Source: Pseudomonas wadenswilerensis
GTDB taxonomy: Bacteria > Pseudomonadota > Gammaproteobacteria > Pseudomonadales > Pseudomonadaceae
Direction of reading: 5' to 3'
Assembly (NCBI RefSeq): GCF_900497695.1
Contig: NZ_UIDD01000007.1
Coordinates: 372,001-436,000 of the forward strand
DNA: 64,000 bases
A program made the position numbers and the translations under genes. Numbering within the stretch: the stretch's first letter is position 1; each line of letters begins with the position of its first letter. Below are positions 42,051-51,631 of the stretch, in pieces. The notes below the pieces were generated by a model, which saw only the letters and a list, made by a program, of their open reading frames with translations, searched no databases and was not told the origin of the DNA.

Positions 42051-43547
42051 ATGAAGTCCCCCGCCGGTTTGCTGTTTGCAGGTATTGAGCTGGACCGTGA
42101 CAGCAGCACCCCGCTCTACCGCCAGCTGTACCTGCAGATTCGCAAGCAGATTCTTACCGGTCGCCTGCAGGGCGGCATTCGCTTGCCCTCGACGCGCACC
42201 CTGAGCCAGGAGCTGCAACTATCGCGCATCACCCTGCTCAATGCCTTCGACCAGTTGATTGCCGAAGGCTTTCTGGTCTCGCGCACCGGCGCTGGCACCT
42301 ATGTCAGTGACGAGTGGCAGCGCAGCGCCGGCGCCGAGCCGCCAGCAGCGGCCGCGCCCAAGCTCTCGGACTTGAGCCGGACGATGCTGTCGCTGCGCAG
42401 CGATCATTTTCGCGGGGTGTCCTACGCCCACTGCGGCGATCAAGCACCGACCTCGTTCCTGCCCAGTCATGGCGCTTTCGAAGCCTTTCCCCAGGCATTG
42501 TGGAAGCGCCTGCTCAACCGCCACGGGCAAAAGCCGAGCAAGGCCATGCTCGGTTACGGCGAGTTGCAAGGCCTGCAGACGCTGCGCCAGGCGATTGCCG
42601 AGTACGTGTTCGACGCCCGCGGCATCGACTGCAACGCCGAGCAAGTGGTGATCGTCTCCGGCGCCCAGCAGGCCTTCAACCTGCTGGCGATGCTGCTGCT
42701 CAACCCGGACGAGCCGGTATGGATGGAAGACCCTGGTCATATCGCCGCGCGTATCGCCTTTCAGGCCCATGGCTGCCGGGTGGTGCCCGTCCCCATCGAC
42801 GATCAGGGCCTCGATGTGCAACACGCCATTGGCGAATGCCCCGAGGCGCGCCTGGTGTTCACCACCCCGTCACGGCAACACCCGCTGGGTATGACCCTCA
42901 GCCACAACCGGCGCCTGGAACTGATTGACTGGGCGGCGGCCAGTGGCAGCTGGATTATCGAAGACGACTGCGACAGCGAACTGCGCTACCGCGGCCGGCA
43001 ATTGCCGGCGCTGTACGCCATGGACCGAGGCGACCGGGTGATCTACGTCGGCACCTTCAGCAAGGTGCTGTTCCCTTCCCTGCGCCTGGGTTACGTGATT
43101 CTGCCCCCGGCACTGGTCGAACCGTTCTGCACCTTGCGCGCGGTGCTCGACCGCAGCCCGCCGACCCTGTTGCAGGCAGTGACCGCCGATTTCATGAGTG
43201 AAGGCCACTTCATTGGCCATATCCGTCGCATGCGGACGTTGTACCAGGCCCGCCAGCAGTGCTTGCTGGAGGTGTTGCAACGGCGCCTGGGCGGCTTTTT
43301 GCAGGTTGCCCCGGTCGAAGCCGGCATGCACCTGATTGCCTGGCTCCCGCCGCAGCTGGATGACCAGGCACTGGCCCGGCAGTTGGCCGGGCATGGCGTG
43401 CATACCTACGCCTTGAGTGACTACTGCCTCACACGCTACTTGCCACCGGCGCTGCTGCTCGGCTTTGCCGGCACGCCCCAGGATCAGGCCGAAGCCAAGG
43501 TCGAGGCGCTGGTGCAGGCCCTCAGGGCGATTGGCCACCAGGTCTGA
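42051..43547 (+). CDS. MocR/PdxR-type GntR regulator with aminotransferase domain
   Basis: This 498-residue fusion has a GntR winged helix at about 15-80 (PLYRQLYLQIRKQILTGRL then LPSTRTLSQEL). A class I aminotransferase-fold domain starts at about 130 and retains Lys338 in the PLP site GTFSKVLFPSLRLGY. Such proteins bind PLP or an amino-acid-PLP adduct and usually regulate the adjacent divergent gene. Here that is the QOR-TauD-BKACE unit, and possibly the isomerase-MFS pair downstream on the same strand. Direct repeats spaced 21 bp in the intergenic region fit its expected DNA-binding mode. The effector is not known; an amine-containing substrate is suggested by family only. Confidence 0.9.
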   Translation: MKSPAGLLFAGIELDRDSSTPLYRQLYLQIRKQILTGRLQGGIRLPSTRTLSQELQLSRITLLNAFDQLIAEGFLVSRTGAGTYVSDEWQRSAGAEPPAAAAPKLSDLSRTMLSLRSDHFRGVSYAHCGDQAPTSFLPSHGAFEAFPQALWKRLLNRHGQKPSKAMLGYGELQGLQTLRQAIAEYVFDARGIDCNAEQVVIVSGAQQAFNLLAMLLLNPDEPVWMEDPGHIAARIAFQAHGCRVVPVPIDDQGLDVQHAIGECPEARLVFTTPSRQHPLGMTLSHNRRLELIDWAAASGSWIIEDDCDSELRYRGRQLPALYAMDRGDRVIYVGTFSKVLFPSLRLGYVILPPALVEPFCTLRAVLDRSPPTLLQAVTADFMSEGHFIGHIRRMRTLYQARQQCLLEVLQRRLGGFLQVAPVEAGMHLIAWLPPQLDDQALARQLAGHGVHTYALSDYCLTRYLPPALLLGFAGTPQDQAEAKVEALVQALRAIGHQV

Positions 43548-43652
43548 GCAGTGGCCTTATCAATTGATTGGTAATGGATCTATCGAGTGTTGCTCCGCGG
43601 CGCGATAAAGAACGCGCCGGTAGAACCGGTGTCCGCACCAGGAACGACTCGA

Positions 43653-44717
43653 ATGAACACATTACAAGAACGCTTCGCTACGTTACTGAACCACAATGCC
43701 CAGGGTGCCCAGGCGCCACTGCTGACCCGCGAGCTGGCCAGCCGCCTGCTTGAACGCCTCGACCAGGCGCGGCTGTTTGCCCACGCCTACCCGCTGCTGA
43801 CCAACCTCACCCACGGGCGCGTCACCCCGTTCGACCTGCTCGACTTCGCCTACCGCCATGAACTGGCCGGCCTGAGCCTGCACATGCTCGACGGTGAGCA
43901 CAACAGCCTGGGGCAAATGAACACGACGCAATTGTGCGCCTTTGCTGAAAAGGCCCGGGCCCTGCAACTTGATGTGCACCTGGAAATCAGCAGCACGCGC
44001 AAGGCCGACGTCGATGCGGTGGTGGCCGTGGCCAAGGTCATCGGCAGCCGCAACATTCGCGTGTACTCACGTTATGAAGGCCTGCTGTCACAGGTCATGG
44101 ACCAGATCGGTGGCGACCTGCTGTACCTGGCCCGGCTGGCCGATGCCCACGACCTGAATTTTGATTTCGAGCAGCATGAGGAGCTCAAGAGCGACGAGAT
44201 CGCCCAGTTGCTGCGCCAGGCCAACCATCCACGGCTCAATGCCCTGTTCGATTTCGGCAACATGATCAACGCCTGCGAACAACCGCTGCAGGCCCTGCAC
44301 AACCTCGCCCCGCATATTCGCCAGAGCCACCTCAAGGGCGTGCGGGTGGTGGCCGAAGACCAGGGCTTTGGCCACTGCGGGGTACTGCAAGGCAGCGCCG
44401 AGGACGAGCTGCCCGGCGCGCGCATGCTGTTCGAGTTGCTGATGCTCGGTGAACAGCAGCCCCAAGTGATCGCCTTCATCCTCGAACAGGAAAACCACTA
44501 CCTCGCCCCGGCCTTCCGTCAACACAACGAGCCGGCCGATCCGTTCATTGCCTACCGGGAAATGAGCGACACGCCCCTGCCCGCAGGCCTGACCCTCGAG
44601 CAGATGCTGGCCGGCGAACAACGCTGGGCCAACAACCAGGTCAGCTACGTGAAGACCTTGCTGGCCGAGCTGCGCACCCTCGCCGAGTTGACCCTGGCCA
44701 GCCCTGCCAGCCTTTGA
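43653..44717 (+). CDS. Xylose-isomerase-like TIM-barrel (sugar phosphate isomerase/epimerase)
   Basis: This 354-residue TIM-barrel of the AP-endonuclease-2/xylose-isomerase-like superfamily has candidate metal ligands in the recurring strand ends LDVHLEIS, LNFDFEQHEE, NALFDFGN and IRQSHLKGV. An extra C-terminal stretch (about 260-350) is longer than usual. The ATG at 43653 is preceded by AGGAACGA. The downstream MFS gene starts 30 bases after its stop, so the two form an uptake-and-conversion pair. Substrate is unknown; a sugar, sugar acid or polyol is a guess from the family. Confidence 0.78.
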   Translation: MNTLQERFATLLNHNAQGAQAPLLTRELASRLLERLDQARLFAHAYPLLTNLTHGRVTPFDLLDFAYRHELAGLSLHMLDGEHNSLGQMNTTQLCAFAEKARALQLDVHLEISSTRKADVDAVVAVAKVIGSRNIRVYSRYEGLLSQVMDQIGGDLLYLARLADAHDLNFDFEQHEELKSDEIAQLLRQANHPRLNALFDFGNMINACEQPLQALHNLAPHIRQSHLKGVRVVAEDQGFGHCGVLQGSAEDELPGARMLFELLMLGEQQPQVIAFILEQENHYLAPAFRQHNEPADPFIAYREMSDTPLPAGLTLEQMLAGEQRWANNQVSYVKTLLAELRTLAELTLASPASL

Positions 44718-44741
44718 GCCCTACCCCACTACGCCTGGAGA

Positions 44742-44749
44742 ATAACAAT
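44742..44749 (+). promoter_or_regulatory. Candidate Crc/Hfq CA motif overlapping the MFS start
   Basis: AATAACAA overlaps the ATG at 44748 and follows CTGGAGA. Position is ideal for translational repression. Confidence 0.4.
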
Positions 44750-46004
44750 GACTGCGCACAACAAGGCCAAATGGTTCAAGTTCCTGATACTGATCCTGGG
44801 TGGCGGCACCGTCTACAAGCTGGCCAACCTCAAGGACGCGTTCTACGTACCCATGCAGGAGTTCATGGGCCTCTCGCACACCCAGATCGGCTTGCTGCTC
44901 AGCGCCAACGCCATCATCGCCACCGGCCTGTTCGTGGTCGGCGGCATGCTGGCTGACCGCTACGACACCCGCAAGCTGATCCCCCTGGGCCTGATCGGTA
45001 CCGGCGCCCTGGGCCTGTACCTGGCCACCTTCCCGCCGTTCAGCAGCCTGATGCTGGTGTTCTGCCTGCTGGCGGTGTGCGCCGACTGCATCTACTGGCC
45101 GGCGCTGCTCAAAGCCATTCGCGGCCTGGGCAACGACCAGGAACAAGGGCGCATGTTCGGCCTGCTCGAAGGCGGGCGCGGCGTGGTCGACACCCTGGTG
45201 GCGTTTTCCGCGCTGGGCGTGTTCATTGCCCTGGGCAGCGGCGAACACGGCCTGAAAGCGGCGATCCTGTTCTACGCGCTGATCGACATCGCCGCCGGGG
45301 TGCTGACCTGGTTCTTGCTCAAAGGCAATCCGGCGCAGGCCCAGACCAGCGCCAAGAACCCGCTGGCCAACCTTATGGAGGCAATCAAGGTGCCGGCGAT
45401 CTGGCTGGTCAGCTTCAACGTGTTCATGGTCTATATCGTCTACTGCGGTTTGACCTACTTCATCCCCTACCTGAAGGAAGTCTACGGCCTGCCGGTGGCC
45501 CTGGTCGGCGCCTACGGCATCATCAACCAGTACATGCTGAAAATTCTCGGCGGGCCGGCGGGCGGTTTCATCGCCGACAAACACTTCAAGAGCCCCAGCC
45601 GCTACCTGAAGTGGGCGTTTCTGGCGTTGCTGCCGATGATGGCGATCATTCTCCTGGTGCCCAAGAGCCCGGGCTTCATCTATGCCGGCATGGCCGCGAC
45701 GCTGTCGTTCGCCTTCATCGTGTTTTCCATGCGCGGGGTGTTCTGGGCGCCGATGGGCGAAGTCGGGATTGCCCCGCACATCACCGGTTCTGCGTTTGGC
45801 ATCGGCTGCCTGATCGGCTATGCACCGGGGATGTTCGCCTACGTCGGCTACGGCGCAATCCTTGACCACTTCCCCGGCCAGCAAGGCTACAACTACGTGT
45901 TCATCGCCATGATGCTGCTGGCGCTGATCGGCTTTGCCATCGCCAGCCGCCTGCAGCGCCTGGTGCGCAAGGCGGCGCCGCTGACGGCAGCGGCCACCGC
46001 CTAG
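44748..46004 (+). CDS. MFS transporter
   Basis: This 418-residue twelve-helix transporter has an MFS-type motif ADRYDTRKLIPLGL after helix 2 and the opening AKWFKFLILILGGGTVYKLANLKDAF. Long loops are absent, as in sugar-phosphate/organic-anion antiporter-like MFS proteins. It probably imports the substrate of the TIM-barrel protein encoded just upstream. The coding region ends 8 bases before the convergent Kup gene. The AATAACAA sequence touching the start codon points to Crc/Hfq repression. Confidence 0.88.
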   Translation: MTAHNKAKWFKFLILILGGGTVYKLANLKDAFYVPMQEFMGLSHTQIGLLLSANAIIATGLFVVGGMLADRYDTRKLIPLGLIGTGALGLYLATFPPFSSLMLVFCLLAVCADCIYWPALLKAIRGLGNDQEQGRMFGLLEGGRGVVDTLVAFSALGVFIALGSGEHGLKAAILFYALIDIAAGVLTWFLLKGNPAQAQTSAKNPLANLMEAIKVPAIWLVSFNVFMVYIVYCGLTYFIPYLKEVYGLPVALVGAYGIINQYMLKILGGPAGGFIADKHFKSPSRYLKWAFLALLPMMAIILLVPKSPGFIYAGMAATLSFAFIVFSMRGVFWAPMGEVGIAPHITGSAFGIGCLIGYAPGMFAYVGYGAILDHFPGQQGYNYVFIAMMLLALIGFAIASRLQRLVRKAAPLTAAATA

Positions 46005-46012
46005 GGCCCGGG

Positions 46013-47914
46013 TTACATCTCGACCTGGGTGCCCAGCTCGATCACCCGGTTCAGCGGCAGGTTGAAGTACTTGAGGTTGCTGTTGGCGTTCTTGAGCAGG
46101 AACGCGAACAGCGCCTCGCGCCAGCGCGCCATACCGATGCGCTTGGTCGGGATCACCGTCTCGCGGCTAAGGAAGTAGGTGGTGGCCATCGGGCTGAAAT
46201 CCAGGTCCTTGAGGTGGCACAGCTGCAGCGCCGCCGGTACGTCGGGTTCTTCGATAAAGCCGAAGTTGAGGTTGACCCGGTAGAAGCCCTCACCAAATGC
46301 CTGTACTTCAAAACGCTGGGCCACTGGCACCCGTGGGCGATCCTGGGACACCACGGTGAGCAGCACCACCCGCTCGTGCAACACCTGGTTGTGCAGAAGG
46401 TTATGCAACAGCGCATGGGGCACGGCGTCGGCACGGGCGGTGAGGAACACCGCAGTGCCCTGCACCCGGTGCGGCGGCTGTGCGGCCAGGCTGCTGATGA
46501 ACAGCGGCAGCGGCAAGGCCGACTCGTCGAGGCGCTCGACGATGATCTTGCGCCCGCGTTTCCAGGTGGTCATGAGGATGAACAAGACAATGCCGGCGAT
46601 CACCGGGAAGGCACCACCCTGGAAGATTTTCGGCGCGTTGGCGGCAAAGTACAGGCTGTCGACCAGCAAAAAGCCCAGCAACAACGGCACCGCCAGCCAG
46701 CGCGGCGCCTTCCACAGCAACAAGACCACCGCCGAGGACAGCAAGGTGGTAATCAGCATGGTGCCGGTCACCGCCACACCATAGGCCGCCGCCAGTGCGC
46801 CGGACGACTCGAAGCCGATCACCAGCAGCACCACACCGACCATAAGCGCCCAGTTCACCGTACCGATGTAGATCTGCCCCTGCTCCTGGCTGGAGGTGTG
46901 CTGGATGAACATGCGCGGCACATAACCCAGTTGAATGGCCTGGCGGGTGAGCGAGAACGCACCGGAGATCACTGCCTGGGAAGCAATGATGGTCGCCAGG
47001 GTGGCCAGGGCGATCATCGGCAGCAGCGCCCAGTCCGGGGCCAGCAGGTAGAACGGGTTGCGCACCGCCTCGGGGTTGCCGAGGATCAGCGCACCCTGGC
47101 CGAAATAGTTGAGCACCAGGCCCGGCAGCACCAGCAGGATCCAGGCGCGGGCGATGGGCTTGCGGCCAAAATGGCCCATGTCGGCATACAGCGCCTCGGC
47201 GCCCGTCAGGGCCAGCACCACTGCACCGAGAATCGCCACGCCGATGCCCGGGTGCACGATAAAGAAGTTCACCGCCCAGGCCGGGTTCATCGCCAGCAGC
47301 ACTTCCGGACGCTGGACGATGCCATAGATACCCAGCGCACCGAGCACGCTGAACCACAACACCATGACAGGGCCGAAAATGATACCGATGCGTGCGGTGC
47401 CATGCTTCTGGATCAGAAACAGCGCCACCAGCACCACCACCGCCAGGGGCACGACCCAGTGGTCGATGCCGTCAAAGGCCAGTTGCAGCCCCTCTACCGC
47501 CGACAGCACCGAGATCGCCGGGGTGATCATGCTGTCGCCATAGAACAGCGCAGCACCGAACAGCCCGAGCAGCACCAGCACCCGGCTCAAGCGCGGATAC
47601 GGCGCCGCCGCACGCCGGGCCAGGGCCGTCAGGGCCATGATGCCGCCTTCGCCCTGGTTATCGGCGCGCAGCACAAACAGCACGTACTTGATGGTGACAA
47701 CCCAGATCAGCGACCAGAACACCAGCGACAGAATGCCGAGCACGCCGTCATGGTTGGCCTGTACGCCGTAATGGCCGGCGAAGACCTCCTTGAGGGTGTA
47801 CAACGGGCTGGTACCGATATCGCCATAGACCACGCCGGCAGCGGCGATCAACAGGCTCAGTGACGAGGTTTTTACGGGGGGATGGGCGCTTGCGGAAGTT
47901 GCGGCTTGGCTCAC
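46013..47914 (-). CDS. kup: Kup potassium/proton symporter
   Basis: This 633-residue low-affinity K+ uptake protein of the KUP/HAK family has the conserved [18 protein letters not shown] at the start, [14 protein letters not shown] motif [14 protein letters not shown], and [22 protein letters not shown]. The ending [16 protein letters not shown] is also characteristic. About twelve transmembrane segments precede a cytosolic C-terminal tail. I use the GTG at 47914 because it gives the normal family length; the frame continues upstream through a REP region and cannot be real there. The region just before the gene is AT-rich (TTTTTTTACATTTG). It is transcribed alone. Confidence 0.95.
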   Translation of the reverse strand: MSQAATSASAHPPVKTSSLSLLIAAAGVVYGDIGTSPLYTLKEVFAGHYGVQANHDGVLGILSLVFWSLIWVVTIKYVLFVLRADNQGEGGIMALTALARRAAAPYPRLSRVLVLLGLFGAALFYGDSMITPAISVLSAVEGLQLAFDGIDHWVVPLAVVVLVALFLIQKHGTARIGIIFGPVMVLWFSVLGALGIYGIVQRPEVLLAMNPAWAVNFFIVHPGIGVAILGAVVLALTGAEALYADMGHFGRKPIARAWILLVLPGLVLNYFGQGALILGNPEAVRNPFYLLAPDWALLPMIALATLATIIASQAVISGAFSLTRQAIQLGYVPRMFIQHTSSQEQGQIYIGTVNWALMVGVVLLVIGFESSGALAAAYGVAVTGTMLITTLLSSAVVLLLWKAPRWLAVPLLLGFLLVDSLYFAANAPKIFQGGAFPVIAGIVLFILMTTWKRGRKIIVERLDESALPLPLFISSLAAQPPHRVQGTAVFLTARADAVPHALLHNLLHNQVLHERVVLLTVVSQDRPRVPVAQRFEVQAFGEGFYRVNLNFGFIEEPDVPAALQLCHLKDLDFSPMATTYFLSRETVIPTKRIGMARWREALFAFLLKNANSNLKYFNLPLNRVIELGTQVEM

Positions 47915-48011
47915 GGTAGGACGTCTCGAAGAAATGCACGGGCAGTATCCCTTTCTGCGTAACGCGTCTTCGTAAAAAGTCCGTAAAATTTTTTTACATT
48001 TGTCGGCTGGC

Positions 48012-48098
48012 TGGACTGGCCTCATCGCTGGCAAGCCAGCTCCCACAGGTCTGACGTACACCTATCTACTGTGGGAGCGGGCTTGCCCCGCGATCGAT
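48012..48098. repeat. REP pair
   Basis: Two REP units in opposite orientation: TCATCGCTGGCAAGCCAGC near 48023 and GCGGGCTTGCCCCGCGAT around 48075-48094. They separate the divergent-leader side of Kup from the end of the nitrilase-like gene. Confidence 0.75.
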
Positions 48099-48848
48099 CT
48101 ACAGCCCGATCACCGTCCCGGCCCACGCGCCGCCATCGTCCTGCCGAGCAATCACCAGACACTCCCCTGCCCCCTGCGCCCTGCCGATCAACGCACCCTC
48201 CCTGCCCCAGATCGCACTCTGCCCCGCCGCCTGCCAGCCACCGGTTTCACCGCCATGGTTGGCCAGCATCACCATCATCTGATGTTCGACGGCATAACCG
48301 GCCATCTGCTGGCTCTCGGCAACGATGCCCCTGTGGGAAATCAGCATCCCCGCCGCATAGACATCTGCACCGAGCCTGGCGGCATGGGCCGGGTGGCTGG
48401 GTTGCATGGCATCGGCGCAGATGGCCAACGCCAGCCGCTGGCCCCCGAGCGGCAGCAGATCGCCACCGCTGCCCGGGGTGAACACCAGGTCTTCACCGGG
48501 GTGCAGATACTGCTTGCTGTACAAGCCAACACTGCCGTCGGGGCGAAAGATCAGTGCCGCCAGCAACACCTGACCACTGCCGGGCACGCGCACCGGTGCA
48601 CCGACCACGCTGTACATCGCCTGTTTACGGGCAAGTTCGCGCAACGGGTCCAGGCGCGGATCGTCCGAGCTCAGGGCCAGGTCGGGCGCGGCGTCAAGTT
48701 CATAGCCGGTCAGCGACAGTTCCGGGAACAGCAGAAACTGCACGCCCTGTTCAGCGGCCAACTGCATCATCTGCAGATGACGCTGCACATTGCCGGTAAT
48801 GTCCCGGGCAATGGCAACGGTTTGAGCGCAAGCGACAGTCATTGTCAT
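48099..48848 (-). CDS. Nitrilase-superfamily carbon-nitrogen hydrolase
   Basis: This 249-residue enzyme has an intact Glu-Lys-Cys triad: Glu43 in LLFPELSLTGYE, Lys112 in YSKQYLHPGED and Cys144 in LAICADAMQP. It is a cytosolic amidase-type member (omega-amidase, deaminated-glutathione amidase and related groups); the exact group is unclear. A ribosome-binding AAGGA lies 7 bases before the ATG at 48848. The Dyp-type peroxidase gene lies 25 bases upstream on the same strand, so the two are probably cotranscribed, though no biochemical link is obvious. Confidence 0.88.
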   Translation of the reverse strand: MTMTVACAQTVAIARDITGNVQRHLQMMQLAAEQGVQFLLFPELSLTGYELDAAPDLALSSDDPRLDPLRELARKQAMYSVVGAPVRVPGSGQVLLAALIFRPDGSVGLYSKQYLHPGEDLVFTPGSGGDLLPLGGQRLALAICADAMQPSHPAHAARLGADVYAAGMLISHRGIVAESQQMAGYAVEHQMMVMLANHGGETGGWQAAGQSAIWGREGALIGRAQGAGECLVIARQDDGGAWAGTVIGL

Positions 48849-48873
48849 GCTTTCATCCTTAAGGAGGGGCTGT

Positions 48874-49755
48874 TCAACCCGTGAGCACGGCGCTCAGGTC
48901 AAGCCCGTGGGCGCCCAGTGGCGGGCACCAGTAGTAGCCGCCGGTGAGCGGCCGGCTGAAGCGGTACAGGGCGTCGACCACGCCGTCTTCCAGGCCGCTC
49001 ATGCGCCGCAGCTGTACTTCGAAGGCGTCGAAGGAGTGACCGAAGGCGAGGAAGGCCAGGCCGGCGCCGCGCTCGTCTGCCCAGGGCATCGAGCGACGGA
49101 CGATAAAGGCCTCAGGCGCGAAGCTTTCCTGGGCGGTGCGCTTGACGTGGGCCGATTCCGGCGCGTCGTCGAGTTCTTCGTTGTCGGCTTTGCGCCGGCC
49201 GATGATGTCGTCCTGCTCGGCCTGCGGCAAAGCTTTGAAACAATTCAAGTCGTGGCGCCACAGCTGGAAGGCGGCGAAGCTCGAGCCGTTCAGGCCCGGC
49301 ACATCGCTGGAGAGGATCGCCGCTTCGATGGCGGCGTCTTCCACCGGGTTCTCGGTGCCATCTTCGTAGCCGGTCAGGTCATGGCCGGTCTTGTGGCGGA
49401 AGGCATCGGTGGCCTCGGCCAGGGTGAAGGCCGGTGCCAGCAGTTGCTCCAGCTCCTGGCTGAGCAGCCACAGGTCGCCGCGGTCTTCACCGCGCAGCCA
49501 CAGCCACAGATCGTGCTGGGTGCAGGGGTTGTCGACCGCCGCAGTCAGGCGTGGGAACTCGCGCAGGCCGTCGATGCTGCGGCCCAGGGCCTGCACCAGC
49601 GGCGCACCGAAACCGGCCACCACACGGCTGCCATCGACCTGTTGCAGCAGCGCATCGAGCACGCCCGGCAGCGCAGCTGGCGAGTGCAAGGTGAAAAACA
49701 GGTGGCGGGCCTGGGCGGGAACGGGGGCGGCGAGAATGCCTGGCTGAAACTGCAT
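48874..49755 (-). CDS. Dyp-type heme peroxidase
   Basis: This 293-residue dye-decolourising peroxidase has the signature GYEDGTENP (129-137) carrying the distal Asp132, proximal heme ligand His203 in DDAPESAHVKR, and the ending LTGGYYWCPP. There is no Tat signal, so it is a cytosolic class P (formerly B-type) enzyme. No encapsulin gene is nearby and no encapsulin-targeting tail is obvious after LSAVLTG. It shares a strand with the nitrilase-type gene and is divergent from the symporter gene. Confidence 0.93.
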   Translation of the reverse strand: MQFQPGILAAPVPAQARHLFFTLHSPAALPGVLDALLQQVDGSRVVAGFGAPLVQALGRSIDGLREFPRLTAAVDNPCTQHDLWLWLRGEDRGDLWLLSQELEQLLAPAFTLAEATDAFRHKTGHDLTGYEDGTENPVEDAAIEAAILSSDVPGLNGSSFAAFQLWRHDLNCFKALPQAEQDDIIGRRKADNEELDDAPESAHVKRTAQESFAPEAFIVRRSMPWADERGAGLAFLAFGHSFDAFEVQLRRMSGLEDGVVDALYRFSRPLTGGYYWCPPLGAHGLDLSAVLTG

Positions 49756-49882
49756 CGGGAATCGGGTCCTGGGGTAAAAGCGGCGATGCTACTGTCTGCT
49801 GGGCATAAACCGCAAGATAAGTAATGGATATTGAAATCCTTTCCTACACTGGCGTACATCGCCCCTTTTAAGAGTCTGCGCC

Positions 49883-50794
49883 ATGACTGCATCACCCTTG
49901 CTCAGTGCCTTCCTGCCCATTGCCCTGGGCTTCATCATGCTCGGTCTGGGGCTGACCCTGACCCTGGCCGATTTTGCCCGGGTGGTGAAGTTCCCCAGGC
50001 CCGTGCTGATTGGCCTGGCCTGCCAGATCCTGCTGCTGCCGTTTATCTGCTTCCTGATCGCCAACGGCTTTGGCCTGGCGCCTGCGCTGGCGGTCGGGCT
50101 GATGCTGCTGGCGGCCTCGCCGGGTGGCACCACCGCCAACCTGTTCAGCCACCTGGCCCATGGCGATGTGGCCTTGAACGTGACCCTGACGGCGGTCAAC
50201 TCGCTGATCGCGATCCTGACCATGCCGCTGCTGGTCAACCTGTCGCTGGCCTACTTCATGGCCGCCGACCAGGCCATCCCGTTGCAGTTCGCCAAGGTGC
50301 TGCAGGTGTTTGCCATCGTCCTGGTGCCGGTGGCCCTGGGGATGCTGATTCGCTATCTGGCGCCGGGATTTGCAACGCGCATGGAGCGGCCGATGAAAAT
50401 CATTGCCGCACTGTTTCTGGTATTCACGATTGTCCTGGCGATGGTCAAGGACTGGCAGACCGTCGTCGACTATGCCCCGGTGGTAGGCGGCGCCGCGCTG
50501 TTGTTCAACCTGTTGAGCCTGAGCATCGGCTACTGGCTGCCGCGCCTGCTGAAAATCCCCAAACGTCAGGCGATTGCCATCGGCATGGAGATCGGCATTC
50601 ACAACGGCACCTTGGCGATTGCCCTGGCGCTGAGCCCAACCCTGCTGAACAACTCGACCATGGCGATACCGGCGGCGATTTACAGTTTGATCATGTTCTT
50701 TACCGCGGCTGGGTTTGGCTGGTGGGTGAGCCGTGGGCATGAGCCCCTGACGGCAAGAGCGGCGCAGCAGCGCCCCGACTTGACTCGCGATTGA
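49883..50794 (+). CDS. Bile acid:sodium symporter-family transporter
   Basis: This 303-residue protein has about ten transmembrane helices. The BASS-family motifs are visible: LGLGLTLTLADFARVVKFPRP near the start, LLAASPGGTTANLFSHLAHGD around 70-90, and EIGIHNGTLAIALALSP around 235. Known members move bile acids, pantothenate, pyruvate or other organic anions with Na+. The substrate here is unknown. Its gene is convergent with an AraC-type gene 9 bases beyond its end. Confidence 0.9.
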   Translation: MTASPLLSAFLPIALGFIMLGLGLTLTLADFARVVKFPRPVLIGLACQILLLPFICFLIANGFGLAPALAVGLMLLAASPGGTTANLFSHLAHGDVALNVTLTAVNSLIAILTMPLLVNLSLAYFMAADQAIPLQFAKVLQVFAIVLVPVALGMLIRYLAPGFATRMERPMKIIAALFLVFTIVLAMVKDWQTVVDYAPVVGGAALLFNLLSLSIGYWLPRLLKIPKRQAIAIGMEIGIHNGTLAIALALSPTLLNNSTMAIPAAIYSLIMFFTAAGFGWWVSRGHEPLTARAAQQRPDLTRD

Positions 50795-50803
50795 CCGCGA
50801 CGC

Positions 50804-51631
50804 CTACCCTTCAGCGCGCGCCAGCCTGCCAACGCCTTTGCCCTGCGCCAGGCCGCGGGGTGGCGCGCCATAGGTTCGGCGGAACAAGCGGCTGAAATGG
50901 GCCTGATCGTAGAAGCCCAGGTCCAGGGCGATGGCACTTAACGGCTGGCCGGCCAGCACCCTGGGCAAGGCCCGTTCCAGGCGCAGTTGGGTCAGCCATT
51001 GCTGCGGTGGCAGGCCGCAATGGTTGCGAAAGCGGCGCAGCAACTGCCAGGGGCTGAGGTCGGCGAAAGCGGCCATCTCTTCCAGGCTTGGCGGCAGGTC
51101 CAGGCGCGACTCCAGCCATTCGCGCAGTTGCCGCCAAAGCAGCGGATCGAAGCCCTGCCCGTGTTCGCTGACCTTGAGGGTCGAGCCCAGCCCGAGCAAC
51201 AGCGCCAGGGTTTCCCACAATTGGCTCTGGAACGCCAGCGGGTCGCGTTGCCGGTGCAGGCCATCGAGCAACTGCTGCAACTGCGGATGGCGCAGCTGCA
51301 GGGCATTGAGGTTGGGCAAACCTTGTCGGCCGTCGCTCAGATCGCGACTCACCTCGGCCAGCCAGGCTGGGTCGAGGGTCAGGATGCGGATGCCGTAGCC
51401 CTGGTCATCGGCACTGGCACCGTCGTGCACATGCTCCGGGGCCATCAGCAGGATGTCCCCGGCTCCGGCCAGCTGGCGCGTGCCACCGGCGGCGTAGCGC
51501 TGCTGGCCGGTGACGATCAGGCCGATGTGGTACTCCAGGTGAAAATGCCGGGGAAAGGCAAATTGCTGGTAGCGGGCATCGATCAGGCGCACGCCTGGAT
51601 GCCCGGGGGCCTGATGGACGACGCTATCCAA
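50804..51631 (-). CDS. AraC-family regulator (cupin sensor domain)
   Basis: This 275-residue regulator has a cupin-like N-terminal domain (about 10-150; FAFPRHFHLEYHIGLIVTG, GDILLMAPEHVHDG). The C-terminal AraC helix-turn-helix (about 175-265) carries LEEMAAFADLSPWQLLRRF and IALDLGFYDQAHFSRLFRR. The predicted start is a TTG immediately after the stop of the dehydratase gene, with a weak ribosome-binding site, so coupling of translation is probable and the exact start uncertain. It would control the RidA-dehydratase unit or the convergent symporter. Confidence 0.85.
   Translation of the reverse strand: MDSVVHQAPGHPGVRLIDARYQQFAFPRHFHLEYHIGLIVTGQQRYAAGGTRQLAGAGDILLMAPEHVHDGASADDQGYGIRILTLDPAWLAEVSRDLSDGRQGLPNLNALQLRHPQLQQLLDGLHRQRDPLAFQSQLWETLALLLGLGSTLKVSEHGQGFDPLLWRQLREWLESRLDLPPSLEEMAAFADLSPWQLLRRFRNHCGLPPQQWLTQLRLERALPRVLAGQPLSAIALDLGFYDQAHFSRLFRRTYGAPPRGLAQGKGVGRLARAEG

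Noticed and set aside
46214..47863. Plus-strand open frame of 549 codons opposite kup
   Set aside because: Gln/His/Arg-rich antisense product without domain features; Kup motifs are clear on the minus strand.
47915..48061. N-terminal extension of Kup by about 49 residues
   Set aside because: It passes through a REP unit and has no family similarity; the GTG at 47914 gives the normal length.
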